DNA of 63,724 bases, taken from NCBI RefSeq assembly GCF_005435165.1, contig NZ_SGUC01000018.1:1-63724 (forward strand), given 5' to 3'. The notes beneath the pieces are model-generated. The model did not search any database. It was given only the letters and a program-made list of their open reading frames with translations, and was not told the origin of the DNA. How positions within the stretch are numbered: the stretch's first letter is position 1; every line of letters begins with the position of its first letter. Of the stretch, positions 17,465 to 26,633 are shown one piece after another. The translations under genes and the position numbers were made by a program. The stretch comes from Halorubrum sp. GN11_10-6_MGM (GTDB lineage Archaea > Halobacteriota > Halobacteria > Halobacteriales > Haloferacaceae).

Positions 17465-18493
17465 ATGACAGACGAATCCGAGACCGCCGAGAACGGGTCT
17501 GGAGACGGCCCGACGCCGACGCCCGGGATCCACCACGTGACCTGCGTGACGGGCGACCCGCAGCGAAATCTCGACTTCTGGGTGGACACGCTCGGTCTCC
17601 GGCTGGTGAAGCGCTCGATCAACCAGGACGACCCCGGGACGTACCACTTCTTCTACGGCGACGCCGAGGGGACGCCCGGCACCAGCATGACGTTCTTCCC
17701 GTGGACGGACCTCCCGGAGGGGGAGGTCGGCTCCGGGCAGGTCTCCCGCACCGCGTTCCGCGTGCCCGAGGGGAGCCTCGACTTCTGGGAGGACCGGTTC
17801 GACGAGCGCGGTGTCGACTACGACGAACGCGAGGAGCGCTTCGGCGAGACCGTGCTCCCGTTCCGCGACCCGGACGGGCTCCCGATCGAGCTGGTCGCCG
17901 TCGAGATTCCCGACGACGATCCGACGACGGCGTGGACCGCGCACGTCCCCGAGTCGGCCGCGATCCGCGGCTTCCACTCGGTGACGCTGTGGATCGCCGA
18001 CCCCGAGCGCACGGCGCGGCTCCTCCGGACGATGGGGCTGGCCGAGACCGAGTCCGAGGCCGACGCCGCGACCGGCGACGAGCGCACCCGCTTCGCCGCG
18101 GGCGGGCCGGTCGGGAAGTACGTCGACGTCGTCGAGGCGGACCGACAGGGGCGTTCCGGGCGCGGCACGGTCCACCACGTCGCGTTCCAGACCCCGACCG
18201 ACGCCGACCAGTCCGCGATGCGAGACGCGGTGGCGTCGATGGGGCTCCGCCCGACAGAACAGATCGACCGCCACTGGTTCCGCTCGGTCTACTTCCGCGA
18301 GTTCGCGGGCGTCCTCTTCGAACTCGCCACCGCCGACCCCGGCTACGCGAGCGACGAACCCCTCGACGAACTCGGCGAGCGGTTGGTGTTGCCCGGGCGG
18401 TTCGAGGAGCGTCGCGAGGCGATCAAGGCCGGCCTCCCCGACGTGACGGTGCCGCGCTCCGACGCCGAGTTCGCGGCGAACCGCGCGGACTGA
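17465..18493 (+). CDS. VOC-family ring-cleaving dioxygenase-like protein
   Basis: 342 residues with two tandem VOC domains. The first starts GIHHVTCVTGDPQRNLDF, the second GFHSVTLWIADPERTARLL. Candidate metal ligands are His in each half (GIHHV; VHHVAFQTPTD) and Glu near the end (REFAGVLFELATAD). This is the arrangement of hydroquinone/catechol extradiol dioxygenases of the MhqO/LinE type, Fe(II)-dependent. The N-terminal 20 residues are a Glu/Asp-rich tail. The aromatic substrate is unknown. Confidence 0.88.
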   Translation: MTDESETAENGSGDGPTPTPGIHHVTCVTGDPQRNLDFWVDTLGLRLVKRSINQDDPGTYHFFYGDAEGTPGTSMTFFPWTDLPEGEVGSGQVSRTAFRVPEGSLDFWEDRFDERGVDYDEREERFGETVLPFRDPDGLPIELVAVEIPDDDPTTAWTAHVPESAAIRGFHSVTLWIADPERTARLLRTMGLAETESEADAATGDERTRFAAGGPVGKYVDVVEADRQGRSGRGTVHHVAFQTPTDADQSAMRDAVASMGLRPTEQIDRHWFRSVYFREFAGVLFELATADPGYASDEPLDELGERLVLPGRFEERREAIKAGLPDVTVPRSDAEFAANRAD

Positions 18494-18576
18494 GAGCGCC
18501 GACTGAGCGGACGCCGACGGACGGCGCGACGACCGAGGACCGATCCTTCTAATCCCGCGCGGCCGAACGCCCTCCC

Positions 18577-19437
18577 ATGACCGAGGACCTCGGGACGCCG
18601 GTGCTGGATAACCACCTCCACCTCGACCCGCGGCACGGCCGCGGGGTCGAGGCGGTCGAGGAGTTCGCGCGGCTCGGCGGCACGCACCTGCTCGTGGTGA
18701 ACAAACCCTCGTGGCTGCTCGGCGTCGAGCCCGACGAGCCCGACGACTTCCGGGCCGTCTTCGAGGAGACGCTGGAGACCGTCGCGGCCGCGACGGAGGC
18801 CCTTCCGGGCCGGGCGTGGCCCGTCCTCGGCGTTCATCCCGGGCTGATCAGCCGGCTGGTCGACGAGCAGGGCTTCTCGCCCGGCGAGGCGCGCGACCTC
18901 ATGGCGGGCGGGCTGGAAGTCGCGAGCGAGTACGTCGCCGACGGCGACGCGCTCGCGCTGAAGTCCGGGCGGCCCCACTACGACGTGAGCGACGCCGTGT
19001 GGGACGCGTCGAACGCGGTCACGCGGCGCGCGTTCGAGCTCGGCGCCGCGGTCGACTGCGCGGTCCAGCTCCACACCGAGGCCACCGAGGACCTCACCGA
19101 CCTCGCGGCGGTCGCCGAGGACGTCGGCCTTGACCCCGAGAAGGTCGTCAAACACTACGCGGCCGGCGAGCTGGCGGGCGTCACGCCGAGCGTGATGAGC
19201 GACAAGGACCGACTGGAGCGCGCCGCCGAGGCGGGCGAGCCGTTCCTGATGGAGACCGACTTCGTCGACGACCCGGACCGGCCGGGGATGGTGTTGGGGC
19301 CGAAGACCGTTCCCCGACGGGTGCGCTGGCTGCTGGAGGCGGGGCGCGACGAGGCCGTCCGGCGGGCGCACGTGGAGACGCCGCGGGACGTGTACGGGAT
19401 CGACACCGAGGCGACGCTGGACCGGGAAGAGCCGTGA
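18577..19437 (+). CDS. TatD-related metal-dependent hydrolase (archaeal COG1831 type)
   Basis: A 286-residue amidohydrolase-fold protein. The HxH metal motif LDNHLHLDP is near residue 13, VHPGLISRL near 90, QLHTEA near 165, KHYA near 190 and the last metal Asp at METDFVDDP. The length fits the family. TatD proteins are Mg-dependent nucleases or hydrolases; this archaeal branch is not characterised well enough to name a substrate. A TATA-like TTCTAATCC lies 27 bases before the ATG. The stop overlaps the next gene by four bases. Confidence 0.88.
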   Translation: MTEDLGTPVLDNHLHLDPRHGRGVEAVEEFARLGGTHLLVVNKPSWLLGVEPDEPDDFRAVFEETLETVAAATEALPGRAWPVLGVHPGLISRLVDEQGFSPGEARDLMAGGLEVASEYVADGDALALKSGRPHYDVSDAVWDASNAVTRRAFELGAAVDCAVQLHTEATEDLTDLAAVAEDVGLDPEKVVKHYAAGELAGVTPSVMSDKDRLERAAEAGEPFLMETDFVDDPDRPGMVLGPKTVPRRVRWLLEAGRDEAVRRAHVETPRDVYGIDTEATLDREEP

Positions 19438-20636
19438 CGGACGCCGCCCCCTCGCGGCCGCCGGCGGTCCTGTTCACCGGGTTTCCCGGGTTCCTCGGCT
19501 CGGCGCTCCTCCGTCGCGTCCTCGCCCGCGGCGACGGCCCGGTCGCCTGCCTGATACAGCCGCAGTACCGCGACCTTGCCGAGCGTCGCGCCCGGGAGAT
19601 CGTCTCCGCGGTCGGGAGCGACTCCGCGGACGGCGGCGACTCCGCGGAAGACGGCGACTCCGCGGAAGACGGCGACTCCGCGGAAGACGGCGACTCCGCG
19701 GAAGACGGCGATCCACCGGCCGTCCACCTCTACGAGGGCGACATCACGCAGCCGGACCTCGGTCTCGGGTCGGCGCTCGACGACCCCGACCTGCTCGGCG
19801 GCGTCGACGAGCTGTACCACCTCGCGGCGGTGTACGACCTGAGCGTCGACGCCGACCTCGCCGAGGCTGTGAACGTCCGCGGCACCGAACGCGTCCTCGA
19901 CGCCGCCGAGCGGGTCGACGTCGAGCGCCTCCACTACGTGTCCACCTGTTACGTCAGCGGGCGGTACGACGGGGATTTCACCGAGGAACACCTCCGCGAG
20001 GGACAGTCGTTCAACAATCACTACGAGGAGACCAAGTACCGCGCGGAGGTCGCGGTGCGCGAGCGGATATCCGAGGGGCTCCCCGCGACCGTCTACCGGC
20101 CGGCGATCGCCGTCGGCGACAGCGAGACGGGCGAGACCGACAAGCTCGACGGGCCGTACAACCTCCTCCGGCTGCTCCTCGCCCAACCGAGGCGGCTCGC
20201 GGTCGCGTTCTCGGTCCCCGGCGCGGCCGCGACCGAACTCAACGTCGTCCCGCGCGACTACGTCGTCGACGCGATCGCCGAGTTGAGCGCCCGCCCGGAG
20301 ACGGTCGGCGAGACGTACCAGCTCTGCGACCCCGACCCCCTGATGGTCCCCGAGTTCGTCGGGGCGCTCGGCGACGCCGCGGGGCGCCGGACCGTCACCG
20401 TGCCGACGCCGAAACCGGTCGCGAAGGCGGCCGCGTGGCTGCTCTCGGCCGGCGGCGTCGACGTGGAGCCGGCGACGATCGACTACTTCGACCACCCGAC
20501 CCGCTACCGCTGTCCGAACGCGAGCGACGCGCTGGCGGGCACCGCCGTCTCGGTCCCGCCCTTCGAGTCGTACGTCGACCGGCTCGTCGCGTTCGCCCGC
20601 GAGAACCCCGACCTCGGCGACGATCCGATGACGTGA
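19434..20636 (+). CDS. Extended SDR / NAD-dependent epimerase-dehydratase-like protein
   Basis: 400 residues with a Rossmann start LFTGFPGFLGSALL and catalytic YEETK (Tyr and Lys) near residue 200, plus PAIAVGDSETGETDKLDGPYN, as in the fatty acyl-CoA reductase-like/sterol dehydrogenase branch of extended SDRs. The GTG start overlaps the upstream hydrolase stop (GTGA). Between beta-2 and beta-3 a low-complexity loop of DSAEDG repeats (about residues 63-92) is encoded by an 18-bp tandem repeat, unusual in this family. The substrate may be a lipid or isoprenoid, which is a guess. Confidence 0.85.
   Translation: MTDAAPSRPPAVLFTGFPGFLGSALLRRVLARGDGPVACLIQPQYRDLAERRAREIVSAVGSDSADGGDSAEDGDSAEDGDSAEDGDSAEDGDPPAVHLYEGDITQPDLGLGSALDDPDLLGGVDELYHLAAVYDLSVDADLAEAVNVRGTERVLDAAERVDVERLHYVSTCYVSGRYDGDFTEEHLREGQSFNNHYEETKYRAEVAVRERISEGLPATVYRPAIAVGDSETGETDKLDGPYNLLRLLLAQPRRLAVAFSVPGAAATELNVVPRDYVVDAIAELSARPETVGETYQLCDPDPLMVPEFVGALGDAAGRRTVTVPTPKPVAKAAAWLLSAGGVDVEPATIDYFDHPTRYRCPNASDALAGTAVSVPPFESYVDRLVAFARENPDLGDDPMT
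19620..19709. repeat. Five tandem 18-bp units coding for DSAEDG
   Basis: Units start at 19620 (degenerate), 19638, 19656, 19674 and 19692; the last four are identical, GACTCCGCGGAAGACGGC. The period keeps frame and adds an acidic loop to the SDR protein. Copy number probably varies between strains. Confidence 0.95.
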
Positions 20637-20789
20637 CCCGCGAGCCGTGGTGCGGTCGCGAGGCCCCGTCGCGGGCGGACCGCGTGACCGAAGCGCCTCC
20701 CCGGAATCCGGGACTCACGCGGGTGAGACGCGGTCTCGCGCGGCGATCGATAGGAAAGGCATTTGAGTAGTCCGGGCGACGTACGGGAC

Positions 20790-21371
20790 ATGACCGACGA
20801 CGACGCCGTCGAAACGTTCTATACCGACGAACGCTGGCAGAACTGGCTCGACAGGCTGGCCGAGGAGGATCTCGACCCCGAGAACGAGGACTCGGCGCGG
20901 CTCCTCCTCAACCTCCAGGACGACGCGGCGATCGCCGTGGTGAAGGTGCTCGCGGCGTTCGACGACGGGCGCATCGACGAGGAGCGCGCCGTCGAGGAGG
21001 TCCGCGATATCCGCGAGATCGTCCTCGCCGACGTCGAGTTCGACGACGAGGACAAGGTGATGCTGATCGACGGCGTCCAGACCTCGCTCGTCCCCGTCTT
21101 CTACGCGGCCGAGGAGTACGTCGTCGGCGGCGTCGTCGACGGCGACGTGACCGAGTTCGTGCGCGCGGCCGCCGAGGCCGAGGAGGGCGACGACTTAGAC
21201 GCCGCGCTCGGCTACGTGGTTCAGGCCGGGACGCGCGTCATCGACGGCGAGGCGCTCGACATCGAGCTCGTCGAGGACCTCGAATACGGCCTCGTCTCCG
21301 AGTGGGTCAACGGCCTCGACTCCCTCCAGTCGGCCATCGAGGACCCGGAAGTCGTCGAGGAAGAAGACTGA
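20790..21371 (+). CDS. DUF2150 family protein
   Basis: 193 residues, strongly acidic and mostly helical (ETFYTDERWQNWLDRLAEED; DDEDKVMLIDGVQTSLVPVF). It matches the haloarchaeal/euryarchaeal DUF2150 family of unknown function in length and pattern. The ATG at 20790 is nine codons inside the open frame and gives the family N-terminus MTDDDAVETFYTDERW. It is followed 86 bases on by a small membrane protein in the same direction. Confidence 0.88.
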   Translation: MTDDDAVETFYTDERWQNWLDRLAEEDLDPENEDSARLLLNLQDDAAIAVVKVLAAFDDGRIDEERAVEEVRDIREIVLADVEFDDEDKVMLIDGVQTSLVPVFYAAEEYVVGGVVDGDVTEFVRAAAEAEEGDDLDAALGYVVQAGTRVIDGEALDIELVEDLEYGLVSEWVNGLDSLQSAIEDPEVVEEED

Positions 21372-21457
21372 GTCGCGGGCTGCGGGCGGTAGGCCGGGCC
21401 CACCGAGGCGGCGGCGACCGGAGGAAGAGTTATGCCGAATCTGGCCGAGACCCGGCT

Positions 21458-21640
21458 ATGGACCTCCGTCGGAACCTCTACGCGGCCGCCTTCGTCGGGG
21501 CCTCGCTGTCGTACATCTTCAACGTCCTCGCGTTCACCGGGACGTTCGACGCGTTTCGGTGGGTCGTGTTCGTCGCCCTCTTCCTCGGATTCACCTACGG
21601 ATTCGAGAGACTCATCGGTTGGCAGACCGACTCGACGTGA
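21458..21640 (+). CDS. Small two-helix membrane protein
   Basis: 60 residues: a short basic N-terminus (MDLRRNLYAAAF) and two hydrophobic helices (FVGASLSYIFNVLAFTG; FRWVVFVALFLGFTYGF). The positive-inside pattern suggests both ends are cytoplasmic. No known family. The codon use fits the neighbours, so it is likely expressed. Confidence 0.7.
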   Translation: MDLRRNLYAAAFVGASLSYIFNVLAFTGTFDAFRWVVFVALFLGFTYGFERLIGWQTDST

Positions 21641-21749
21641 TCACGGCCGCCGACCGCGCCTTCCGCATCCGTCGCTGGTCGCGGTCAGCGACCGTCAGTC
21701 TCGACGGAACGGGGTGAAGCGTTTTGAGCGCGCGCGACGTTGCTCTCGT

Positions 21750-22232
21750 ATGGTCTCTCTCGCGGCCGGACTGGCGATCGCGCTGCTCGTCGTCTGGACG
21801 GCCAGCGCGTTCGTCCCGTTCGTGCCGGGCGGCGCCCTCGCCGCGCTGACGGTCGTCGGCTACGCGTACACCACCGGCTTCGCCGAGCCGGGCCTCGCCG
21901 TGCTGGTCGCGCTCGTCCTCGTCTCGCTTCTGGCCTCGCTCGCGGACCTCGTGTCGGGAATGGTCTCCGGGAAGCTCGGCGGCGCGTCGACGCGAACCGT
22001 CGTCGTCGGGACGCTGGTCGGAATCGTCCTCCTGATCCCGCTCGGGCCGATCGGGCTCGTCGTCGGACTGGGCGGCACCGTCTTCGTCGCGGCCCTCGAC
22101 GAGCACGGCGGCGACGCGCGCGAGGCCGCTCGGCAGGCGGCGTACGCGGTGGTCGGCGCCCTCGCCAGCGCGTTCGTCCAGGCCGTCCTGCTCGCCGGCG
22201 TCACGGTCGCGTTCGCGCTGGCGGTGCTCTGA
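21750..22232 (+). CDS. DUF456-family membrane protein
   Basis: 160 residues with five to six hydrophobic segments and the DUF456 pattern VPFVPGGALAALTVVGYAYTTGF, ASLADLVSGMVSGKLGGAS and IPLGPIGLVVGLGGTVF. The function of the family is unknown. The ATG at 21750 fits the first helix. It converges with the DUF63 gene 13 bases away. Confidence 0.82.
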   Translation: MVSLAAGLAIALLVVWTASAFVPFVPGGALAALTVVGYAYTTGFAEPGLAVLVALVLVSLLASLADLVSGMVSGKLGGASTRTVVVGTLVGIVLLIPLGPIGLVVGLGGTVFVAALDEHGGDAREAARQAAYAVVGALASAFVQAVLLAGVTVAFALAVL

Positions 22233-22245
22233 TCCCGGCTCGGCC

Positions 22246-23055
22246 TCACGCCGCGACGGAGAACAGCAGCAGGTTGTGCGCCGCCGGGCCGAGCCCCATC
22301 GCCGCGACGAACCCGAGCAGGAGGTACCCTTCCGCCGGGTCCTCGCGGACGTACGCCGCGAACAGCCACACGACGGCGCTCGCGACGGCGAGCTTCACGA
22401 GGAGGAACAGCCACCCCTCACCGAGCACCGGCACCGACGGGAGCCCTTCGATTTCCAGTAGGATCCGCGAGACGGGCGTGCGCTCGCCGAATCCCAGTTG
22501 GGTCGTCCCGACCGCGGTCGAGACGCCGTCGAGCGCGTGGCCGAACACCGCGAGGGCGCCCACCCCGCCGGTGACCGCGGTCTCGGGCCGGAGCCGCGTC
22601 AGCCCGACCCAGGCGGCGCCCGCAATCGGGACGGTGAGCGCGAGCGCGAGCGCCGACCAGCGCGCGCCCGCGAGAGAGATTCCGGTGCCGACCGCGACCG
22701 CGACCACGGGGACGAGGAGGACGGCGCCGGCGCCCGCGAGCGTCGCCGCGACCCGATCGGGCCGGGCGGCGTCGGCCGCGAGCCACGCCGCGCCCGCGAG
22801 CGCCCCCACGGTGAGGTAGACAGTCGGCGAGCCGGCGAACGGCGCGAGGAGCGGCGGGAGCGCGTCGACGACGTAGAGGACGTGCGCGGCGGAGCCGAGC
22901 GCCATCCACGGGGCGAGCGCGAGCACGCGGCGGCCGGTCACTCGCGGGCGGCGTCGGCGGAGCGCGAGCGCGACCCCGCCGGTCGCGAGCAGGACGACGA
23001 GGAGGTGCGGGAGGGGCGGCAGCGTCGTGCCCGCCGGGAGGAGGCCGCCGACCAT
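22246..23055 (-). CDS. DUF63 family membrane protein
   Basis: 269 residues with about seven to eight membrane helices, and the DUF63 features AVFGHALDGVSTAVGTT and GLGPAAHNLLL, which contain conserved His and Asp within helices. It is a euryarchaeal integral membrane family of unknown function, possibly an intramembrane enzyme. The ATG at 23055 shares a base with the stop of the upstream stress-protein gene, so the two are coupled. Confidence 0.88.
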   Translation of the reverse strand: MVGGLLPAGTTLPPLPHLLVVLLATGGVALALRRRRPRVTGRRVLALAPWMALGSAAHVLYVVDALPPLLAPFAGSPTVYLTVGALAGAAWLAADAARPDRVAATLAGAGAVLLVPVVAVAVGTGISLAGARWSALALALTVPIAGAAWVGLTRLRPETAVTGGVGALAVFGHALDGVSTAVGTTQLGFGERTPVSRILLEIEGLPSVPVLGEGWLFLLVKLAVASAVVWLFAAYVREDPAEGYLLLGFVAAMGLGPAAHNLLLFSVAA

Positions 23056-23504
23056 CAGACGGACAGCACGGGCTGGCTCGCGTACAGGAGGACGTACTCC
23101 GCGGCCTTGCCCAGCACCTCGCCGGGGTCGCCGGAGACCGGCTCCCGCGGGACGACGATGAAGTCCGACTCCAGCTCCTCGGCGGTGTCGAGGACGACGC
23201 TCCCGGGGTGGACGGTCTTCACCGACGTGGAGAAGCCGTACGCGATCGAGTTGCTGTGGGGGACCCCGGCCGCCTCCGCGCGGCGCGCGACGGAGTCGGT
23301 GAACGCCTCCGAGTCGTCGGCCACCTCGCTCTCGTCGACCACGCCGTGGTCGATCGCGCGGACGACCTCCTCGTCGAGGACGTACAGCGCGTGGACGCTC
23401 GCGCCGTACTCCGTCGCGAGCGCGATCGCGTAGTCGACCGCCTCGTGTGACTCCTCGCTGCCGTCGACGGGCACGAGGACGAGGTCGATGTCGAGATCGG
23501 TCAT
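23055..23504 (-). CDS. Universal stress protein (UspA family)
   Basis: A single 149-residue UspA domain: first strand DLVLVPVDGSEESHEAVDYA, middle HALYVLDEEV, and C-terminal IVVPREPVSGDPGEVLGKAAEYVL. The nucleotide-binding glycine motif G-2x-G-9x-G(S/T) is altered (SGDPGEVLGKAAEYV), so ATP binding is uncertain. The ATG at 23504 matches the family start. It is transcribed with the DUF63 gene. Confidence 0.88.
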   Translation of the reverse strand: MTDLDIDLVLVPVDGSEESHEAVDYAIALATEYGASVHALYVLDEEVVRAIDHGVVDESEVADDSEAFTDSVARRAEAAGVPHSNSIAYGFSTSVKTVHPGSVVLDTAEELESDFIVVPREPVSGDPGEVLGKAAEYVLLYASQPVLSV

Positions 23505-23591
23505 ACCCGGGTCGTCGGCGGGGGAGGTCAAAAAGCCCGCCCTAACGGGAGTGCCAACGGGTCCGGGCGGGGTGTGGCGTCGACGAGCGAG

Positions 23592-24512
23592 TCAGAACCC
23601 GGACAGCTCGCGCTGGCCGGCCGCACCGCGCTCGGCGGGCGGGACGTTCGTCGCGACGATCTCGTCGACCGCCTCGCGGCCGTCGGCGTCGCTGTTGATC
23701 GCGCGGGTCGCGTCCTCGCGGTCGACGCGGAAGCCCGCCTCGGCGTACGCGTCGTACATCACGCCGCTGTTCGAGAGCACGACCCACACGCCGGCGTCGT
23801 CGAGCTCGCCGGCGACGTCGAGCAGCCGGCGCTGGTCCTCGCGGTCGAACCCGGCGGCGCTGTACTCGTTGAAGCTCGCGGTCGCGCTCATCGGCTCGTA
23901 CGGGGGATCGAAGTAGACCAGATCGCCGGGGTCGGCGGCGTCGAGGACGTACGCGAAGTCGCCGTTACGGATCTCGGCGTCGGCGAGCAGGTCGCTGGCG
24001 CGCCGGACCCGGTCGCGCTGGACCCAGTCGGGGTCGGCGTACCGACCGATCGGGACGTTGAATCCGCCGTCCGCGTTCTCGCGGTAGAGCCCGTTGTAGC
24101 AGGTGCGGTTGAGATACAGGAGGAGGGCGGCCTCCTCTAACGGATCGAACGCGCCCTCGTACGGCCGGCGGTTGAACCGCGCGCGCTGCTGGTAGTAGTA
24201 GGCGTCCACGTCCCGGCCGCGCGCGGTCTCCTCGGCGTACGGGAGGTCCGGGTCGGGATCGCTTTCGGGGTCGTCGAACGACGCCAGCAGCGAGATCAGC
24301 TCGTCGGGGCGGTCGCGGACCTGCTCGTAGAAGTTCACGAGCCGCGGGTTCGCGTCGTTGATCGTCGCGCCCGCGGGTTCGAGGTCGAAGAAGAGGGCGC
24401 CGCCGCCGACGAACGGCTCGTGGTACCGACCGAACTCGGCCGGGAACCGAGCGTACAGCTCGTCGAGCAGCTGTCGCTTGCCGCCGGCCCACTTCAGGAT
24501 CGGCTCGGCCAT
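23592..24512 (-). CDS. Dam-type DNA adenine N6-methyltransferase (D12 class)
   Basis: 306 residues with the D12-class order: AdoMet motif LKWAGGKRQLLDELYARFP at the N-terminus, FVGGGALFFDLEPAGATINDANPRL-type motif near 35-60, and catalytic DPPY (VYFDPPYEPM) near 205. It transfers methyl from AdoMet to adenine in DNA; the family often recognises GATC, but specificity is not readable here. No restriction nuclease gene is next to it, so it is an orphan methyltransferase. I chose the ATG at 24512 from the motif; the same frame stays open upstream (see the broken small gene there). Confidence 0.88.
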   Translation of the reverse strand: MAEPILKWAGGKRQLLDELYARFPAEFGRYHEPFVGGGALFFDLEPAGATINDANPRLVNFYEQVRDRPDELISLLASFDDPESDPDPDLPYAEETARGRDVDAYYYQQRARFNRRPYEGAFDPLEEAALLLYLNRTCYNGLYRENADGGFNVPIGRYADPDWVQRDRVRRASDLLADAEIRNGDFAYVLDAADPGDLVYFDPPYEPMSATASFNEYSAAGFDREDQRRLLDVAGELDDAGVWVVLSNSGVMYDAYAEAGFRVDREDATRAINSDADGREAVDEIVATNVPPAERGAAGQRELSGF

Positions 24513-24855
24513 CGCTGTCGGGTGTCGCCCGCGCCCGGGGATAAACGTCCCGGGCCGCGTTCGCGGGGGTCGGTCTCGGCCGAGGGAGCGCTCGGGAGAA
24601 GGGCGCTCGGCCGGCGGCGGTCGGTCGTCGAAGTCCTCGGCGTCGGGCTCCGGGAGGTCGTCGACGTGGCTCGCGGCCTCCTCGATGGCGGGGAGGTGCG
24701 TCTCGCGGAGTTCGGGCACGATCTCCTCGACCCGTCCGCGAACGCGGAGATCCGCCCGTCTCGACGGCGCCGTCGGCGAGGCCGGCGACGACGCGCCTTC
24801 GCTCCGCCGCCGCGACGGCGACCGCCGGGTCGGTGGTGAGTGTGTCGAGTGTCAT
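24513..24855 (-). pseudogene. Possible frameshifted small gene upstream of the methyltransferase
   Basis: An ATG at 24855 with a nearby TATA-like ATTTTATTTCA (about 24891-24901) opens MTLDTLTTDPAVAVAAAERRRVV. After about 32 codons the sense switches frame: RADLRVRGRVEEIVPELRETHLPAIEEAASHVDDLP continues one frame over and then stays in frame with the methyltransferase without a stop. The two parts have normal haloarchaeal composition, while continuation of the first frame is Arg-rich and unlikely. It may be a broken small gene or an N-terminal extension of the methyltransferase. Confidence 0.4.
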
Positions 24856-25145
24856 CGTGTTGCTGTCGGTATGTACAGAGACAATCTGTTTGAAATAAAA
24901 TCACGCCGTGCGTGCCCGTCGAGAATGTCGGTCGTCGCGAGGAGGTATCCGGCCTCTGAGTGTGAAACCCCGGCACACGGAGTATCTCACAGAATTTTGA
25001 GAAGTGTATCAACGAGTACCGTGGTACACCTTACACCCCATTAACAACCGTTTTAGATGTTTAGAGTCGGTGTAGTGTGGTACCGTTTCTCAAAACATAT
25101 TTGGGAAGTGAAAGGTTTTAGTCGGGGGAGCGCGTACGGTGAGAT

Positions 25146-25433
25146 ATGTACCAAGGCTCTATCACCTCGGCGGAAGCTCACCGGCCGATCGGTTCCGAGT
25201 CGCCGCCCGCCGGCCGCTCGCCGCTGGGAGTGCTCGTTTACCTGGCGCTCGTCATCGTTCCGTTCGTCGCGTTCACGTACCCCGTCGCGACCGTCGCGCT
25301 GCTCATCGGTACCGTCGCGCTCGCCGTCCTCTCGCGGTCCGTCAGGCGCACCCTGCGCCGGCGCAGCGGTCGCGTCCGAACGCTCACGCTCCCCGGGCTG
25401 GGAACCGTCGAGTACCGGATCACGACGAACTGA
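25146..25433 (+). CDS. Small two-helix membrane protein
   Basis: 95 residues: a polar 25-residue N-terminus, two helices (LGVLVYLALVIVPFVAFTYP; VATVALLIGTVALAVLSRSV), then a basic stretch (RRTLRRRSGR) and a short beta-like tail. The basic stretch after helix two suggests a cytoplasmic C-terminus. No family recognised. The AT-rich DNA upstream supplies a TATA-like GGTTTTAGTC at about 25115. Confidence 0.7.
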   Translation: MYQGSITSAEAHRPIGSESPPAGRSPLGVLVYLALVIVPFVAFTYPVATVALLIGTVALAVLSRSVRRTLRRRSGRVRTLTLPGLGTVEYRITTN

Positions 25434-25529
25434 GGCGGCAGACCCCTCTCGAAACGCGTCGCCGAACCGTCTTTTAAGAGAATCCCCTCGGGCAGCGGTG
25501 CCCTCTCGACCTTTTCCCTCTCGACGTTT

Positions 25530-26597
25530 TTATATCGCGTACGCGACGCGCTCGCCGACGTCGAGCCCGTTCGCGATGGCGGCGTGGAGCCGTCCCTCGC
25601 CCGCGACCCAGTCGCCGAGGAGATACAGCCCCGCGTCGCGCGCCGAGTCGACCGGCCCGCGGTCGACGCCCCCTTCGGGGAGCGCGTAACGCCACCCCTG
25701 GTGGTCGGTCCACGCGGGGTCCGCGAGGCGCTCGTCGCCGACGATGTCGGCCGTGTGCTCCGCGAGCGCGTCGACGTTCTCTACCGGGTCGTCGTCGTAG
25801 TGCGCCGCCGACCACGCGTCGTTCGCCTGAACGACGAGCAGCGTCTCGCCGTCGGGAACGTGGCCCGCCTTACACTCCTCGCGGGAGATCCACCCGACCG
25901 CGTGCTCCTTGTCGGTGTTGACGAGCGCGTAGTAGGGAACGTCGAGCGCGAACGGATACCGGAGGATCGCGGTCCAGACGCTGCCGTACTCGACGTCGCC
26001 GACCGCGTCGACGAGCGTCTCGCGGAGCGGGTCGTCCCACTCGGCCGTCCGAAGCAGTTCGGCGGTCTGCGGGGCCGGCGGATTCATGAGGAGCACGTCG
26101 AACGGCCCGTGCGTCTCGCCGTCCGCGTCGTCGAGTTCCCAGCGCCCCTCTCCGGTCCCGTTCGGGGCGTCCTCGGAGCCGACCCGCCGGACCGTCTCGA
26201 TCCGGGTCCGCCGGTGGACCGTCGCGTCCGTGCGATCGAACAGCCGCTTCGCGATCTGGGTGAGCCCCCGACGGTAGCTCCACTTGTGGTCGTCGGCGTC
26301 GCGCCCGGGAGACACCTCTTCGTCGGCGTCGAAGGTGTACACCGGCTCCGTCACGTCGACGAGCCCCTCGTCGTCGAGCATCTCGGTGACCAGGTCGACG
26401 ACGCGGTCGTCGTCGCTCTTCAGGTAGTTCGCCCCGTAGTCGTACGTGAGATCGTCGTGGCGACGGGTCGCGGCGCGTCCGCAGAGCCCGCCCGACTTCT
26501 CGAACACGGTCACGTCCGCGTCGGGCACGGTTTCGTCGATGACGAACGCCGCCGCGGCCGCCCCCGCGCCCGCGCCGACGATGCCTACGTCTGTCAC
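25530..26597 (-). CDS. Renalase-like NAD(P)/FAD-dependent amine oxidase family protein
   Basis: About 355 residues with FAD Rossmann motif VGIVGAGAGAAAAAFVI, FEKSGGLCGRAATRR after beta-2 and a C-terminal LYLLGDWVAGEGRLHAAIANGL. This is the arrangement of renalase-type flavin oxidoreductases, common in haloarchaea. I chose the GTG at 26597 because a TATA-like GGTTAAGTG lies about 27 bases upstream (near 26625), giving a leaderless start right before the first strand. The substrate may be dihydropyridine-type nucleotides by analogy, not shown. Confidence 0.82.
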   Translation of the reverse strand: MTDVGIVGAGAGAAAAAFVIDETVPDADVTVFEKSGGLCGRAATRRHDDLTYDYGANYLKSDDDRVVDLVTEMLDDEGLVDVTEPVYTFDADEEVSPGRDADDHKWSYRRGLTQIAKRLFDRTDATVHRRTRIETVRRVGSEDAPNGTGEGRWELDDADGETHGPFDVLLMNPPAPQTAELLRTAEWDDPLRETLVDAVGDVEYGSVWTAILRYPFALDVPYYALVNTDKEHAVGWISREECKAGHVPDGETLLVVQANDAWSAAHYDDDPVENVDALAEHTADIVGDERLADPAWTDHQGWRYALPEGGVDRGPVDSARDAGLYLLGDWVAGEGRLHAAIANGLDVGERVAYAI

Positions 26598-26633
26598 ACC
26601 GATCCTTTGGACCGCGATCACTTAACCGGTCGC

